NCBI RefSeq assembly: GCF_000381925.1
Contig: NZ_KB907309.1
Location: 186,001-250,000, forward strand
Reading direction: 5' to 3'
Length of the DNA: 64,000 bases
DNA from: Nocardia sp. BMG111209
Lineage (GTDB): Bacteria > Actinomycetota > Actinomycetes > Mycobacteriales > Mycobacteriaceae
The notes under the pieces were generated by a model. The model was given only the letters and a program-made list of their open reading frames with translations. It had not been told where the DNA came from and did no database searches. Shown here one piece after another: positions 47,046 to 55,550 of the stretch. Within the stretch, counting starts at the first letter, position 1. The number at the start of each line of letters is the position of its first letter. The translations under genes and the position numbers were made by a program.

Positions 47046-47678
47046 TCAGCCGGATGCGATCAGCAACGGCGGCAGCAGCTGGCCCAGCACGAGTTCCGCT
47101 GTGGCATCGGCCGATTCGCCGGGCCGGGTCATGATGCGCAGCATCAGCGCATTGATGTGGTAAACGGCCACATCCGCACTCGCGGGCTCGGGCCGGAATC
47201 GGCCCGCTCGCTGCCCGTAATCGATCAGTTCCGCCAGCGGCCGCGGGAACGGCACGATGTTGCGCACATCGCCGTCGTCGGCCTCGGCGGCCGCACCGGC
47301 GGCGGCAATGGTCTGCTCCTGTACGGCCGCGAGCAGTGCGACCGTGAGCGTCTGATGCCGGCGGCACACCGCGGTCAATGCCCGGATGTGCCGTTCGAGC
47401 GCCTCGACCGGATCGGTCCCGGTATCGATGTCGGACCGCGCCGCCGTGAGCATCGGCTCGAACAAGGGGGCATACACGTGGCCGAGCAGCGTCTGTTTGC
47501 TGAAGTGGTTGAACGCTGTCGCCACGCTGACTCCCGCCTCGTGCGCGATGTCCTCCACTCGGGTCGCCTGCCAGCCCCGGGCCGCGAAATGCGCCCGCGC
47601 CGCGGCGACCAGCGCGGCGCGGGTGCGCAGCCGCTTGGTCTCCGCGCTGCGCTTGCGGGCGTCGTGCGGGGCGTTCAT
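47046..47678 (-). CDS. TetR-family repressor
   Basis: 210 aa from ATG 47678 (47690 is also in frame). N-terminal TetR HTH: TRAALVAAARAHFAARGWQATRVEDIAHEAGVSVATAFNHFSKQTLLGHVY. The C-terminal ligand domain is unassigned. Convergent with the CHAT gene, 11 bp apart; target unknown, perhaps the neighbouring LuxR-type gene or itself. Confidence 0.85.
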   Translation of the reverse strand: MNAPHDARKRSAETKRLRTRAALVAAARAHFAARGWQATRVEDIAHEAGVSVATAFNHFSKQTLLGHVYAPLFEPMLTAARSDIDTGTDPVEALERHIRALTAVCRRHQTLTVALLAAVQEQTIAAAGAAAEADDGDVRNIVPFPRPLAELIDYGQRAGRFRPEPASADVAVYHINALMLRIMTRPGESADATAELVLGQLLPPLLIASG

Positions 47679-47790
47679 GGGTCTCGACACTACACGGCCC
47701 CCCGAAGCCGAAATTTATTTGTATCCAAGTTGGAGTCGACGCTAATATGAGTGCGGGCGGATCCCCGCCGGATACCGTGAAACGAAGCTG

Positions 47791-48045
47791 GTGGCTACCA
47801 TGACCGTCGGTCCCGATCGGCGACCCTGTCTCTCCCAGCGCGAGCGCGAAGTGCTCGTCGCCTGGATCTTCTCCGACTCGAAAGCCGAAGCGTGCCGTGA
47901 CCTCTACGTCACCCTGGGCACGATAAATACGCATCTGACCAGAATTCGACGCAAGTACGCCGATGTGGGCCGCCCCGCCACCACGAAGGCGGCACTGCTC
48001 GCACGAGCCGTTCAGGACGGCCTCATCGCGCTCGACGAAATCTGA
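47791..48045 (+). CDS. HTH-only LuxR/GerE-type regulator, 84 aa
   Basis: GTG start. Almost the whole protein is one GerE-type HTH: LSQREREVLVAWIFSDSKAEACRDLYVTLGTINTHLTRIRRKYADVGRPATTKAALLARAVQDGLI. There is no receiver or ligand domain. It is clearly a paralogue of the gene at 54254-54523. Such stand-alone HTH proteins bind DNA constitutively or pair with a larger protein. Confidence 0.8.
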   Translation: MATMTVGPDRRPCLSQREREVLVAWIFSDSKAEACRDLYVTLGTINTHLTRIRRKYADVGRPATTKAALLARAVQDGLIALDEI

Positions 48046-48058
48046 AACAGGCCTGCCG

Positions 48059-48091
48059 GATTCGGCTGCGGCGCAATGCCGCAGCCGAATC
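48059..48091. terminator. Strong bidirectional terminator
   Basis: A perfect 14-bp stem (GATTCGGCTGCGGC and GCCGCAGCCGAATC) with loop GCAAT, between convergent genes ending at 48045 (plus) and 48090 (minus). It is the clearest hairpin in the window and overlaps the stop codon of the minus-strand gene. Confidence 0.75.
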
Positions 48092-48323
48092 ACCCCTCGG
48101 TGGGCTCGTCCTGTGTGCGCTGCCGCTGAATTTCGGCGGCGGCGCCGGAAAGCAGATCCCGCGCTGTGGATGTCGGCCGGAACGCGGCGCGCACCGCGCG
48201 AATTTTCGAGACCTTTCCCTTTTTGTCGGTGAGTCCGGCCTGCCGGGCCGCGGCCTCCGCGATGTGCATCGCACCGGCGGCTTTGACGATCGAATCCTCG
48301 GCCGCTTTCTTGAAATCAGCCAC
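48090..48323 (-). CDS. Small helical protein, 77 aa, unknown
   Basis: GTG 48323 behind AGGAGGA, a strong site. The product is Ala/Lys/Arg-rich and helical (MADFKKAAEDSIVKAAGAMHI...), with no membrane helix. No family recognised. Divergent from the PaaK-like gene. Confidence 0.6.
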   Translation of the reverse strand: MADFKKAAEDSIVKAAGAMHIAEAAARQAGLTDKKGKVSKIRAVRAAFRPTSTARDLLSGAAAEIQRQRTQDEPTEG

Positions 48324-48477
48324 AGTTCCTCCTGATTCGTGGAATCCCGACGGATTCAGCGTAGGCAGCGATATGCCCGCCGACTATCCGACGAACAGGC
48401 GACAGCGACCACCGGGGGGATCGGTGTTCCGGGCAGAGGACGACGGATCCTCGCCCCACAGAAGGAGTTTCACCCCG

Positions 48478-49914
48478 ATGACAGAGCATCTGCCGGTGGC
48501 CGCCGGCGATCCGCCCGGCACCGGCCACGCCCTCGCCACCTTCCGGCGCGCGGCCCGCGACGTCCCCGCCTATCAGGAGTTCTTGGCGGAGAACGGAATC
48601 GACGCGCAGTCGATCACCACTGCCGAACACTTCGCCCGGATTCCCGCGGTCACCAAGACCAACTATCTGCGCCGGTATCCCCGCGCCGCGCTCCTGTGGG
48701 GCGGCGACCCGGTCGCCGCGGGCACCTGGTCCGCGAGTTCGGGATCCTCCGGCACACCGACCTACTGGCCCCGCGAACACCTCTCGCTGGAGGACAGTGC
48801 CGACTGCTACGACCGGATCTTCCGGCAGAACTTCGGCTCGCACCTGCGCGAGACGCTCCTGGTCGTCGGTTTCGCCATGGGCAACTGGATCGGCGGCACC
48901 TACACCCTGCAGGCTGTGCCGGAACTACGGCGGCGTGGCCACAAACTGTCGGTCGTCACGCCGGGCATCGACCTCGAGGCCTTCCTGACCAGCATCTCCG
49001 ACCTGGGCCCCGACTACGAGCAGGTCGTGCTCGCCGGGTACCCGCCGTTCATCAAGGATGCCCTGGACCGGGCCGACCACCGGGTCCTGAAGCTGGACCT
49101 GGCGATTCTGCTCGCCGGTGAGCGCATCACCGAGGAATGGCGCGATCACATCCTCGACCGCATCGGCAAAACCGAAGAGCCGCATCGGATCTGCCTCATC
49201 TACGGCACCGCGGACGCGGGTGTCATGGGTCACGAGACCCCGGCCACCATCGCGATCCGCCGACTGGCACACCGTGATCCGGCCTTCGCCGCGGCGTTGT
49301 TCGGCTCGGACCCGTTGCTGCCCACCTTCGTCGAATACGATCCGCAGCGCCGCTACACCGAGGTGGACGCGGACGGCCGGTTCCTGTTCACCGTCGATTC
49401 GGCGATGCCCCTGATCCGGTACCGGATCAGTGACGAGGGCGCCATCCTGACCCCCGGCCGGGTCGCCGATATCGCACACCGTTGCGGCCATCGGCTCCCG
49501 ATCCGGACGTCGACGCGCAACGCGGCATTCCTGGCGCTGCGTGGCCGATCGGACGTCGCGGCGAGTTACTACGCGGTCAAGATCTATCCCGACAGCATTG
49601 TGACCGCGATGCAGGATCCCGGCGTACTCACCACGGTGACCGGCAAGTTCGCGCTCGCCACGCGCACCGACGGCAACTTCGCGCAGACCCTCGACCTGCA
49701 GGTCGAGCTGTGCGAAAACGTCGAAGCCACAGTCACTTTCAGCGACCTGCTCCGGGAACGCGTGGTGGCCGAACTGGATCGGACCAACAGCGAATACCGC
49801 CGGCTGCACGCCGAACTCGGCTCGGCCGCGGAGCCGATCGTCACCCTGGTGCCCTTCGGCGGCAAGCGGTTCCGGTACCACACCAAATTCAAGTACGTCG
49901 GAGGCGACGCATGA
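48478..49914 (+). CDS. PaaK-like adenylate-forming enzyme
   Basis: 478 aa from ATG 48478 behind AAGGAG. Family marks: SASSGSSGTPTYWPR (ATP-binding loop, about 82-96), LIYGTADAG (about 240), PLIRYRISDEGAIL, and C-terminal KFKYVGG. PaaK-family enzymes activate aromatic or other acids as adenylates and pass them to CoA or another thiol. The stop overlaps the ThiF-like gene (ATGA), so the two enzymes probably act together. The substrate is unknown; this branch is shorter in motifs than true phenylacetate-CoA ligase. Confidence 0.72.
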   Translation: MTEHLPVAAGDPPGTGHALATFRRAARDVPAYQEFLAENGIDAQSITTAEHFARIPAVTKTNYLRRYPRAALLWGGDPVAAGTWSASSGSSGTPTYWPREHLSLEDSADCYDRIFRQNFGSHLRETLLVVGFAMGNWIGGTYTLQAVPELRRRGHKLSVVTPGIDLEAFLTSISDLGPDYEQVVLAGYPPFIKDALDRADHRVLKLDLAILLAGERITEEWRDHILDRIGKTEEPHRICLIYGTADAGVMGHETPATIAIRRLAHRDPAFAAALFGSDPLLPTFVEYDPQRRYTEVDADGRFLFTVDSAMPLIRYRISDEGAILTPGRVADIAHRCGHRLPIRTSTRNAAFLALRGRSDVAASYYAVKIYPDSIVTAMQDPGVLTTVTGKFALATRTDGNFAQTLDLQVELCENVEATVTFSDLLRERVVAELDRTNSEYRRLHAELGSAAEPIVTLVPFGGKRFRYHTKFKYVGGDA

Positions 49915-50993
49915 TGGAGATTCTCGATCCCGCCCGTGACGGCGACCGCATCGCCGCGGTGCTCGCCCGGCCCGGCTATCGGCTCGTCGACGCCTGGACG
50001 CCGGCCGTCGAGGAATATCGGGCACTCGATCCGGCGGCCGGTCCGATCGACGTGCGCTACGTGGTGTACGAGTACCGCCGCCTCGTGGTGAAGATGACGA
50101 ACGCGGTGACCCACTACCGGCTGTGCACGACCCGCAACCGGCACCTGATCGACGACCTGGAACAGGCCCGCTGGGCCGCCGCGCCGATCGGCGTCGCCGG
50201 ATTGAGCGTCGGCGCGTCGGCATTGTCGGTCTGCGCGCTGACCGGTGCGCGCCGGTTCCGGATCGCGGACCCGGACCGGCTCGGCCTGACCAACCTGAAC
50301 CGGCTGCCCGCCTCGGTCTGTGACATCGGGATGCGCAAGACGACGCTCGCGTACCGCCGCGTTCTCGAACTCGACCCTTACGCAGAGGTTTCCGTCTTCG
50401 ACGAGGGCATCACCGCGGACACCGTGGACGAGTTCCTCGGCCTGAACCCCGGCGGTGAACCGCTCGCGGTGCTGGTGGAGGAGATGGACGACGCCGCGGC
50501 GAAGATCGACGTCCGCCGCCGGGCGCGCGCCGCCGGAATCCCGGTGGTGATGGCAACCGACAACGGGGACAACGTGATTCTCGACGTGGAACGGTTCGAC
50601 CTGGATCGTGCCTACCCGTTGCTGCACGGGGCGGCGGAGGCCGTGCCCGATCCGGCGCCGGAGGCGAGCACCGATCCACGCCGGCGCGCCGCGACGGCCG
50701 CGCGCATCGTCGGTGCCGACATCACACCGCGAACCCGGTTCTCGCTGACGGAGGTGGGCGCCTCGCTGCGGTCCTGGCCGCAGCTGGGCACCGCCGCCAC
50801 CGTTGCCGGGGCGACCGCCGCCTACGCCGCCCGGCTGATCGTGTGCGGAGATCCGTTGCCGTCCGGTCGGTTCCGGGTCGATCTGGACCGAGCACTGCTG
50901 GGAGCGGCCGCCGATACCGCAACGCGGTGGAACGAGCTGGACCGCGCCGACTTCCTCGCCGCTATGGCGACCGACGATCCCACACAGGGGTGA
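49911..50993 (+). CDS. ThiF/E1-like adenylyltransferase
   Basis: 360 aa from ATG 49911 (or 49914). An N-terminal about 85 residues, then the E1-like Rossmann fold: APIGVAGLSVGASAL (nucleotide loop), RIADPDRLGLTNLNRLP (Asp and Asn-x-Asn-Arg of the family) and CDIGMRKTTLA. ThiF-like enzymes adenylate the C-terminus of a carrier or peptide. No ubiquitin-like carrier gene is visible nearby. Coupled to the PaaK-like gene; together they may make or modify an acyl or peptide product. Its 3' end overlaps the convergent SnoaL-like gene by 32 bp. Confidence 0.75.
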   Translation: MMEILDPARDGDRIAAVLARPGYRLVDAWTPAVEEYRALDPAAGPIDVRYVVYEYRRLVVKMTNAVTHYRLCTTRNRHLIDDLEQARWAAAPIGVAGLSVGASALSVCALTGARRFRIADPDRLGLTNLNRLPASVCDIGMRKTTLAYRRVLELDPYAEVSVFDEGITADTVDEFLGLNPGGEPLAVLVEEMDDAAAKIDVRRRARAAGIPVVMATDNGDNVILDVERFDLDRAYPLLHGAAEAVPDPAPEASTDPRRRAATAARIVGADITPRTRFSLTEVGASLRSWPQLGTAATVAGATAAYAARLIVCGDPLPSGRFRVDLDRALLGAAADTATRWNELDRADFLAAMATDDPTQG

Positions 50994-51387
50994 TGACATG
51001 GGTCACGAACCGCCAGCCGTCCGCACCGCGCACCGCGGTCAATTCGTAACGGCTGCCGAACATCCGGGTCTGCGAGCCGTCGGCCGGAACACCGGCCATG
51101 AGCACGTTCGCGAGCACCGCGGCCCGGTCGGCGTCCGGCTCGATCGCCGCAGGAGTAACGAAATGCTGAGTCGCACTGAACATTTCATGGCCACGCCGCG
51201 CCACATCCACGATGTCGGCGACGCCGGTGCACACCGCACCCGGCATCGTGAACTCCGCGTCGGGCGCGTACACGCGCGCCAAACCGTCGAAATCCTGGGT
51301 GTCCAGGCACCGGCCGATCCGCGTCACCAGCTCGGTGAGCTCGGCGCGGTCGAGAAGTTCCCGGACTCCGGACGCACTCTCGGTCAT
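50962..51387 (-). CDS. SnoaL-like (NTF2-fold) protein
   Basis: 141 aa from ATG 51387 (MTESASGVRELLDRAELTELV). The pattern RIGRCLDTQDFDGLARVYAPDAEFTMPG and the C-terminal GWRFVTHVITPVW are typical of SnoaL-like 4-type NTF2 folds, which act as small cyclases, dehydratases or binding proteins. The frame extends upstream to 51456 but there overlaps the divergent esterase start. Confidence 0.75.
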   Translation of the reverse strand: MTESASGVRELLDRAELTELVTRIGRCLDTQDFDGLARVYAPDAEFTMPGAVCTGVADIVDVARRGHEMFSATQHFVTPAAIEPDADRAAVLANVLMAGVPADGSQTRMFGSRYELTAVRGADGWRFVTHVITPVWDRRSP

Positions 51388-51434
51388 GCGCACAACGTAG
51401 TGCAACCGGCCCGGCGCGCGCAGGGGGTACGGCG

Positions 51435-52772
51435 ATGAGCACAGGAACACGCGCACTCGTCACGTTGTGCACGCTCACCGGCACGACCGAGTGGGTGGCC
51501 CGGCGGTGCGGCACCCGGCCGCTGGTGCCGGACGTCTCGGTCCGGCGCTTCGCGGGCTGGGCCGGCACCACACCGGATCGGTTCGCCGGGCAGCTCGACC
51601 GCGTCCGCTCGTTCACCGATGCCGGATGGAGCGGGCACTGGAGCCGGATCGCGGAGCGGCACATGGCCACCGCCGACGGTCTGCTCGCCGAGTTGGCCAC
51701 GGCCACGGGCACTGCGGCGCCGACGGTGGCCGCCCTGCTGGCGCCGGACCACACCGCGGCCGTCGCGGACCTCGGGCGGCTGCTGGCCCCCGCGGCCGGA
51801 TTCGTCGCCGATCGCGGCGCCGAGCGGATACCGCGGCGAACGGAACGCTTCGCCCGCTCGGCGACGGCCGGTGCGGCGATCGACGAACATGCGATCTGGG
51901 CCGCCCGCGCCGCGGACGCCCTGCTGACCGCGATCGGCTACGACCTGATCGCGGCCTGGCCCGGCCACACCCCCGCCCGGATGGCCGCGCACCTGCGGTC
52001 GCAGCGGTTACTGCTCGCCCTGCTGACCGCGTCGGCACCGGGTCTGGGGTGTGCGGTGGAGACGGTGGACATCCCGAGTACCGACGGGCCGGTCCGCATC
52101 TGGACGATCTTCCCGTCGGGCGAAAGCCGTTGTCCGACAGTGCTGGTCACCAACGGGCTGGACGGCACGGCACAGGAGTTGGTGCTGTCGCTGCTGCGCT
52201 ACCGGCACACCGGAATCGGCTTCGCGGTGATGGAGATGCCCGGCGCGTACGCGGTGGGCCGACCGTCCACCGACCCGGTCCGCGACTACGCCGCCGTCCT
52301 GGATCGGCTGGTCGCACATCCGCGGGTCGACGGCAGTCGAATCGGCATGTTCGGCCTCAGTTTCGGCGGTTACTGGTCGGCGCGGATGGCCGCCACCGAT
52401 CCACGCCTGCGCTGCGCGGTGGCCGCCGGCCCGCCGGTGCATCGCAGCTTCGGCGCCACCGGTGTGGTCGGTGTCCCGGAAGTGCTGCTGCGGGCCATGA
52501 TTCGGGCGCTCGGCGCCGGCGGCGCCGCGGCGATGGGCACGAAACTGCGCGCACTGTCGCTGAAGCGGTCCGGCATGCGCATCGAGATACCGCTGCTGGT
52601 GGTGAACGGGGCCGCGGACACCGTCACCGACGTGCGGGACTCGGTGTGGCTCGCCACCCGGGCACGGCATGCCGTGCTGTGGCTCTACTCGAACGACGAC
52701 CATTGTGCGATGGAACATTTCGGGCAATGGCTGACCGCCTCGATCGAGTGGCTGCGGACCACCCTGCGATGA
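51435..52772 (+). CDS. Alpha/beta hydrolase (FrsA/esterase-like)
   Basis: 445 aa. A helical N-terminal domain (about 1-190) precedes an alpha/beta hydrolase core (about 200-445). Nucleophile elbow GLSFGGY (Ser about 311), acid NGAADTVTDV and His in SNDDHCAMEH give a complete Ser-Asp-His triad. The N-terminal cap is like that of DUF1100/FrsA-type esterases. Substrate unknown. Confidence 0.8.
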   Translation: MSTGTRALVTLCTLTGTTEWVARRCGTRPLVPDVSVRRFAGWAGTTPDRFAGQLDRVRSFTDAGWSGHWSRIAERHMATADGLLAELATATGTAAPTVAALLAPDHTAAVADLGRLLAPAAGFVADRGAERIPRRTERFARSATAGAAIDEHAIWAARAADALLTAIGYDLIAAWPGHTPARMAAHLRSQRLLLALLTASAPGLGCAVETVDIPSTDGPVRIWTIFPSGESRCPTVLVTNGLDGTAQELVLSLLRYRHTGIGFAVMEMPGAYAVGRPSTDPVRDYAAVLDRLVAHPRVDGSRIGMFGLSFGGYWSARMAATDPRLRCAVAAGPPVHRSFGATGVVGVPEVLLRAMIRALGAGGAAAMGTKLRALSLKRSGMRIEIPLLVVNGAADTVTDVRDSVWLATRARHAVLWLYSNDDHCAMEHFGQWLTASIEWLRTTLR

Positions 52773-52777
52773 TCGGC

Positions 52778-54043
52778 TCACCTCCCGCGCAATCCGTCGA
52801 GTACGAGCCGCGAGACGAACGCCGCGTTCTGTTCCGGACTCGCGTTACGACGGGTGAAGCAGCGTAGGAGCAGCGTATTGGTCAGCAGCGCAGCAAGATC
52901 CGCAGCGGACTGATCGGTGACGAGAATCCGCTCCTGTTGCCCCTGCTCCAGCAGGGGCAACAGGAGTCCGGGAAAGTTCAGTTCGCGTTTGATCGACAGC
53001 AGCCCGTCCGGTTCGGCGTAGGTGTCGTGCGCGACGGCCGCCAGGAGCGCATCCATGAACGGCCGCTCCGATTCGACCAGGCGCGCACAGCGCAGGAAAT
53101 GGCGTTCCACGACGGTGACGACACCGCGCCCCAGGGCGACGTCGTCGGCGATGGCCTCGGCCAGCTTGTCGTAGTGCGATTTCAGGGCGCCGACGATGAC
53201 ATGCAGTTTCGTCGGGAAAATTCGGAGTGCGGCGTCGAGCGGCACCCCCGCCTCCTCGGCCATGGCCTCGACGGTCGCCATGAAATACCCGCGTTTGGTG
53301 AATTCGTTGCGGGCCGCCTTCAACAAGGCCACCCGCGGCTCGCTGGGCAGGCGTACGGACAGGCCGCGCGGCGCCGCGATGGAGGTGAGCACGTCGTCGA
53401 TGTGCCCGTGCTGTTGCCTGCTGTCGACGGCGATGCCCAGCACCGCGAGAATCGCGTCGGCCACCAATTCCGGTGTCACCGACTGTGGTTCGCTGCGGCT
53501 GCGGACCAGGAAGCCCTCCAGCAGTGCGGTGATCACCAGACAGAAGCTGCGCATGGTGAACGGCTTGCGCAGGGTCACGCCGCTGTGCGCGAAGAAGACC
53601 TCGAAGATCTGCATGATGAGTTGATCACCGTGCTGATAGCCGGCCCGGATGGTCCGGGCCGCACTCGGTTCCGTGGTGCCGAGCATCGACGCGAGCAGTC
53701 GCCGAGTGCCCACCGCCTCCTCGAACAAGGCGTCGAAATGAGTCTGGATGAGCGCGCGCAGGGCCTGCCGCCGATCACCGCCGGCGGCCGCCAGCACCGC
53801 GTGGGCCTCGCCCCGGACGTCGGCGGGTAGCAACGTCGCGGTGTCGGCCAGCCGATCGAGCACCGCGGCCAGATATCGCGGCTTCGCCGTGAACTTCCGA
53901 TAGAAGGTGGCGTGCGAGGAATTCGCGGAGTTGATGACGTCCTCACTGCGCAGACCGCCGTCGAGCAACCGGCCCGGTTGTTCGACGATCAACTGCAAAC
54001 CGGTCTGAACGAGATCTCGGACGACACGATCATCGGTGGAAAT
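52778..54043 (-). CDS. Tandem TetR-family regulator with probable AUU start
   Basis: 421 aa if read from ATT at 54043. Two TetR units lie in tandem: RDLVQTGLQLIVEQPG...NSSHATFYRKFTAKPRYLAAVLDRL (about 9-67) and RVALLKAARNEFTKRGY...PLDAALRIFPTKLHVIV (second half). The first HTH extends upstream of the only standard start (TTG 53998), and no ATG, GTG or TTG occurs in frame before a TAA. ATT 54043 follows GGGGGAGGAG at a good distance and would give MSTDDRVVRDLVQTG, so I favour it. Target unknown. Confidence 0.7.
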   Translation of the reverse strand: MSTDDRVVRDLVQTGLQLIVEQPGRLLDGGLRSEDVINSANSSHATFYRKFTAKPRYLAAVLDRLADTATLLPADVRGEAHAVLAAAGGDRRQALRALIQTHFDALFEEAVGTRRLLASMLGTTEPSAARTIRAGYQHGDQLIMQIFEVFFAHSGVTLRKPFTMRSFCLVITALLEGFLVRSRSEPQSVTPELVADAILAVLGIAVDSRQQHGHIDDVLTSIAAPRGLSVRLPSEPRVALLKAARNEFTKRGYFMATVEAMAEEAGVPLDAALRIFPTKLHVIVGALKSHYDKLAEAIADDVALGRGVVTVVERHFLRCARLVESERPFMDALLAAVAHDTYAEPDGLLSIKRELNFPGLLLPLLEQGQQERILVTDQSAADLAALLTNTLLLRCFTRRNASPEQNAAFVSRLVLDGLRGR

Positions 54044-54253
54044 CGCCTGCTCCTCCCCCTGGTGATTCCGGCCGCGGCGTTGTGTGCTTCCGGCCTTGTC
54101 ATCATGTGATCCGGTCCGGGGGTCCGGCCGTTACCACCCAGGCGAGACTATCCAGTCTCAGCCGAGCCCGATCGGTCCCGCTCGCGGAGTGACCTGAACG
54201 GCTCGTCGGCGATTTCATGGTTAAGTAGTTGTCGCACAGGGAGGACGGACATC

Positions 54254-54523
54254 ATGCCTGTCGCCGCTGATCATTCGGACGAGACGATCCACCGCGAGCG
54301 CCCGTCGTTGAGCCGCCGCGAGGTTGCTGTCCTGCTGGCTTGGTTCGCGTGTGACTCGAAGCTGGAAGTCGGTCGCCGACTGTACATTTCGCTGGGCACG
54401 GTCAACACGCATCTGTCCCGGATCCGGGACAAGTACAGCGCCGTCGGGCGACCGGCGCCGACCAAGGCCGCCCTCGTGGCCAGAGCCCTGCAGGACGGGC
54501 TGATCCGCATCGATCAACTGTGA
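54254..54523 (+). CDS. HTH-only LuxR/GerE-type regulator, 89 aa
   Basis: Nearly all of the protein is a GerE-type HTH (LSRREVAVLLAWFACDSKLEVGRRLYISLGTVNTHLSRIRDKYSAVGRPAPTKAALVARALQDGLIRIDQL). Residues outside the HTH are few. It is closely related to the gene at 47791-48045; the two bracket the PaaK/ThiF/esterase region, which suggests a duplication and a shared regulon. Confidence 0.82.
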   Translation: MPVAADHSDETIHRERPSLSRREVAVLLAWFACDSKLEVGRRLYISLGTVNTHLSRIRDKYSAVGRPAPTKAALVARALQDGLIRIDQL

Positions 54524-54550
54524 ATCAGCGAATCACGCAGTATCACAGCA

Positions 54551-54982
54551 TCATTCGTCGGCACCGCCGCACCCGCAGTGCAGCCGTGCCCCGACATCAC
54601 CCGCGGTCAGCAGCGCCGAGGTGGTGACCGCGAGGAATTCCGCCCACGACCGTTGCGCCGCGCTGATTTCCGAAGTCGCTGTGGCACAGCGGAATCGCGC
54701 GACCGCGCCGCAGGCGTCGAGTTCGAAGACGACGTCGACCGAGATCCGATGATGGGCGATCGCGGTCAGCGCCACGATCGGCCGGGCCGTGCCCGCGGCG
54801 GCGGGGATGTTCCCGAGCGGAAGATCGCGCAGGCGCGGCGTGCCGAGGCCGATCACGTTGTCGTACCGCCAGCGTTGCGCCGGCGGAATACCACGTTGCT
54901 CGGCCGCCGCGTGCACCGCGAGGACGAGATCTCCGAAAGCCTCGGCGGCCACCGTTACCGAACAGATCGTCGCGCCGGTCAC
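54551..54982 (-). CDS. Unknown protein, 143 aa, last gene of the WXG/FtsK cluster
   Basis: GTG start at 54982, 60 bp after the WXG-like gene. A soluble alpha/beta protein ending in a cysteine-rich tail (LHCGCGGADE), perhaps a metal site. No family recognised; its place suggests a chaperone or accessory role for the WXG-like proteins, comparable with EspG in ESX systems by position only. Confidence 0.55.
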   Translation of the reverse strand: MTGATICSVTVAAEAFGDLVLAVHAAAEQRGIPPAQRWRYDNVIGLGTPRLRDLPLGNIPAAAGTARPIVALTAIAHHRISVDVVFELDACGAVARFRCATATSEISAAQRSWAEFLAVTTSALLTAGDVGARLHCGCGGADE

Positions 54983-55042
54983 GATCCGCGCCCTTCGCCG
55001 GTGGCCCCCCGACCACGGCGGTTCGGCCCGTACAGGAGGAGC

Positions 55043-55306
55043 TCACCTGCCCTGATACGTCTGCAGAAGTTGAATCTTCTTGTCCAGATACGACTTCAAC
55101 TGGTTGGCGTTGTTGTCGAACGCCGACACCGTGCGCAGGATCTGTTCCAGATCGCGCTCGAATTTGTCCTTCACACTGTCGCGCCACTCCGCTCGTTTCA
55201 ACGAGGATCGCAGCCGAGTGACGGCGGCGTTGATCTCGCGCTGCGACCGGTCGATATCGTTCTTCAACTGGCGCAGCGAGTCCGGATTCGCCTGTACGTT
55301 GCCCAT
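55043..55306 (-). CDS. WXG100-like helical protein, 87 aa
   Basis: ATG 55306 behind AAGGAGGA. Two long helices joined by a turn with RAEWRDSVKDKF in the centre, as in WXG100 proteins, though the Gly of W-x-G is replaced (WRD). Length is typical. The C-terminal LQTYQGR is short. Such proteins are substrates or partners of FtsK/SpoIIIE-type secretion ATPases, and one lies four genes upstream. Confidence 0.75.
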   Translation of the reverse strand: MGNVQANPDSLRQLKNDIDRSQREINAAVTRLRSSLKRAEWRDSVKDKFERDLEQILRTVSAFDNNANQLKSYLDKKIQLLQTYQGR

Positions 55307-55328
55307 GAGTCCTCCTTCTGCCGACGGT

Positions 55329-55550
55329 TCACTGTTTGCCGAGTTCGCGCAGGGCGCCGGCGATCGACCGGTCGAAATCCGCCAATGCGGTCAGGAATCG
55401 GCGTTCCGCATCCGCGAGCGGTTCCAGATTCCGCTCGGTGAGCCTGCGCAGGACGGTGTCCCGCCAGATCTGCCCGGCCTCTCGTTCGGCCTGGACCCGG
55501 GCGCGGGAGTTCGCCTCGAAGATCGAGATGCCCGCATACAGCCTGCTCAC
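55329..55550 (-). CDS. Small helical protein, 73 aa, probable partner of the WXG-like protein
   Basis: GTG 55550 overlaps the stop of the preceding gene (GTGA). The sequence VSRLYAGISIFEANSR...QIWRDTVLRRLTERNLEPL...RSIAGALRELGKQ is two helices around a QIWRD turn like the next gene. The two may form a heterodimer, like EsxA-EsxB. It lies 22 bp before the WXG-like gene. Confidence 0.65.
   Translation of the reverse strand: MSRLYAGISIFEANSRARVQAEREAGQIWRDTVLRRLTERNLEPLADAERRFLTALADFDRSIAGALRELGKQ

Noticed and set aside
52950..52962. CCCTGCTCCAGCAGGG palindrome near 52,940-52,960
   Set aside because: It lies inside the tandem TetR coding region (LLPLLEQGQQ) and is most likely codon-driven.
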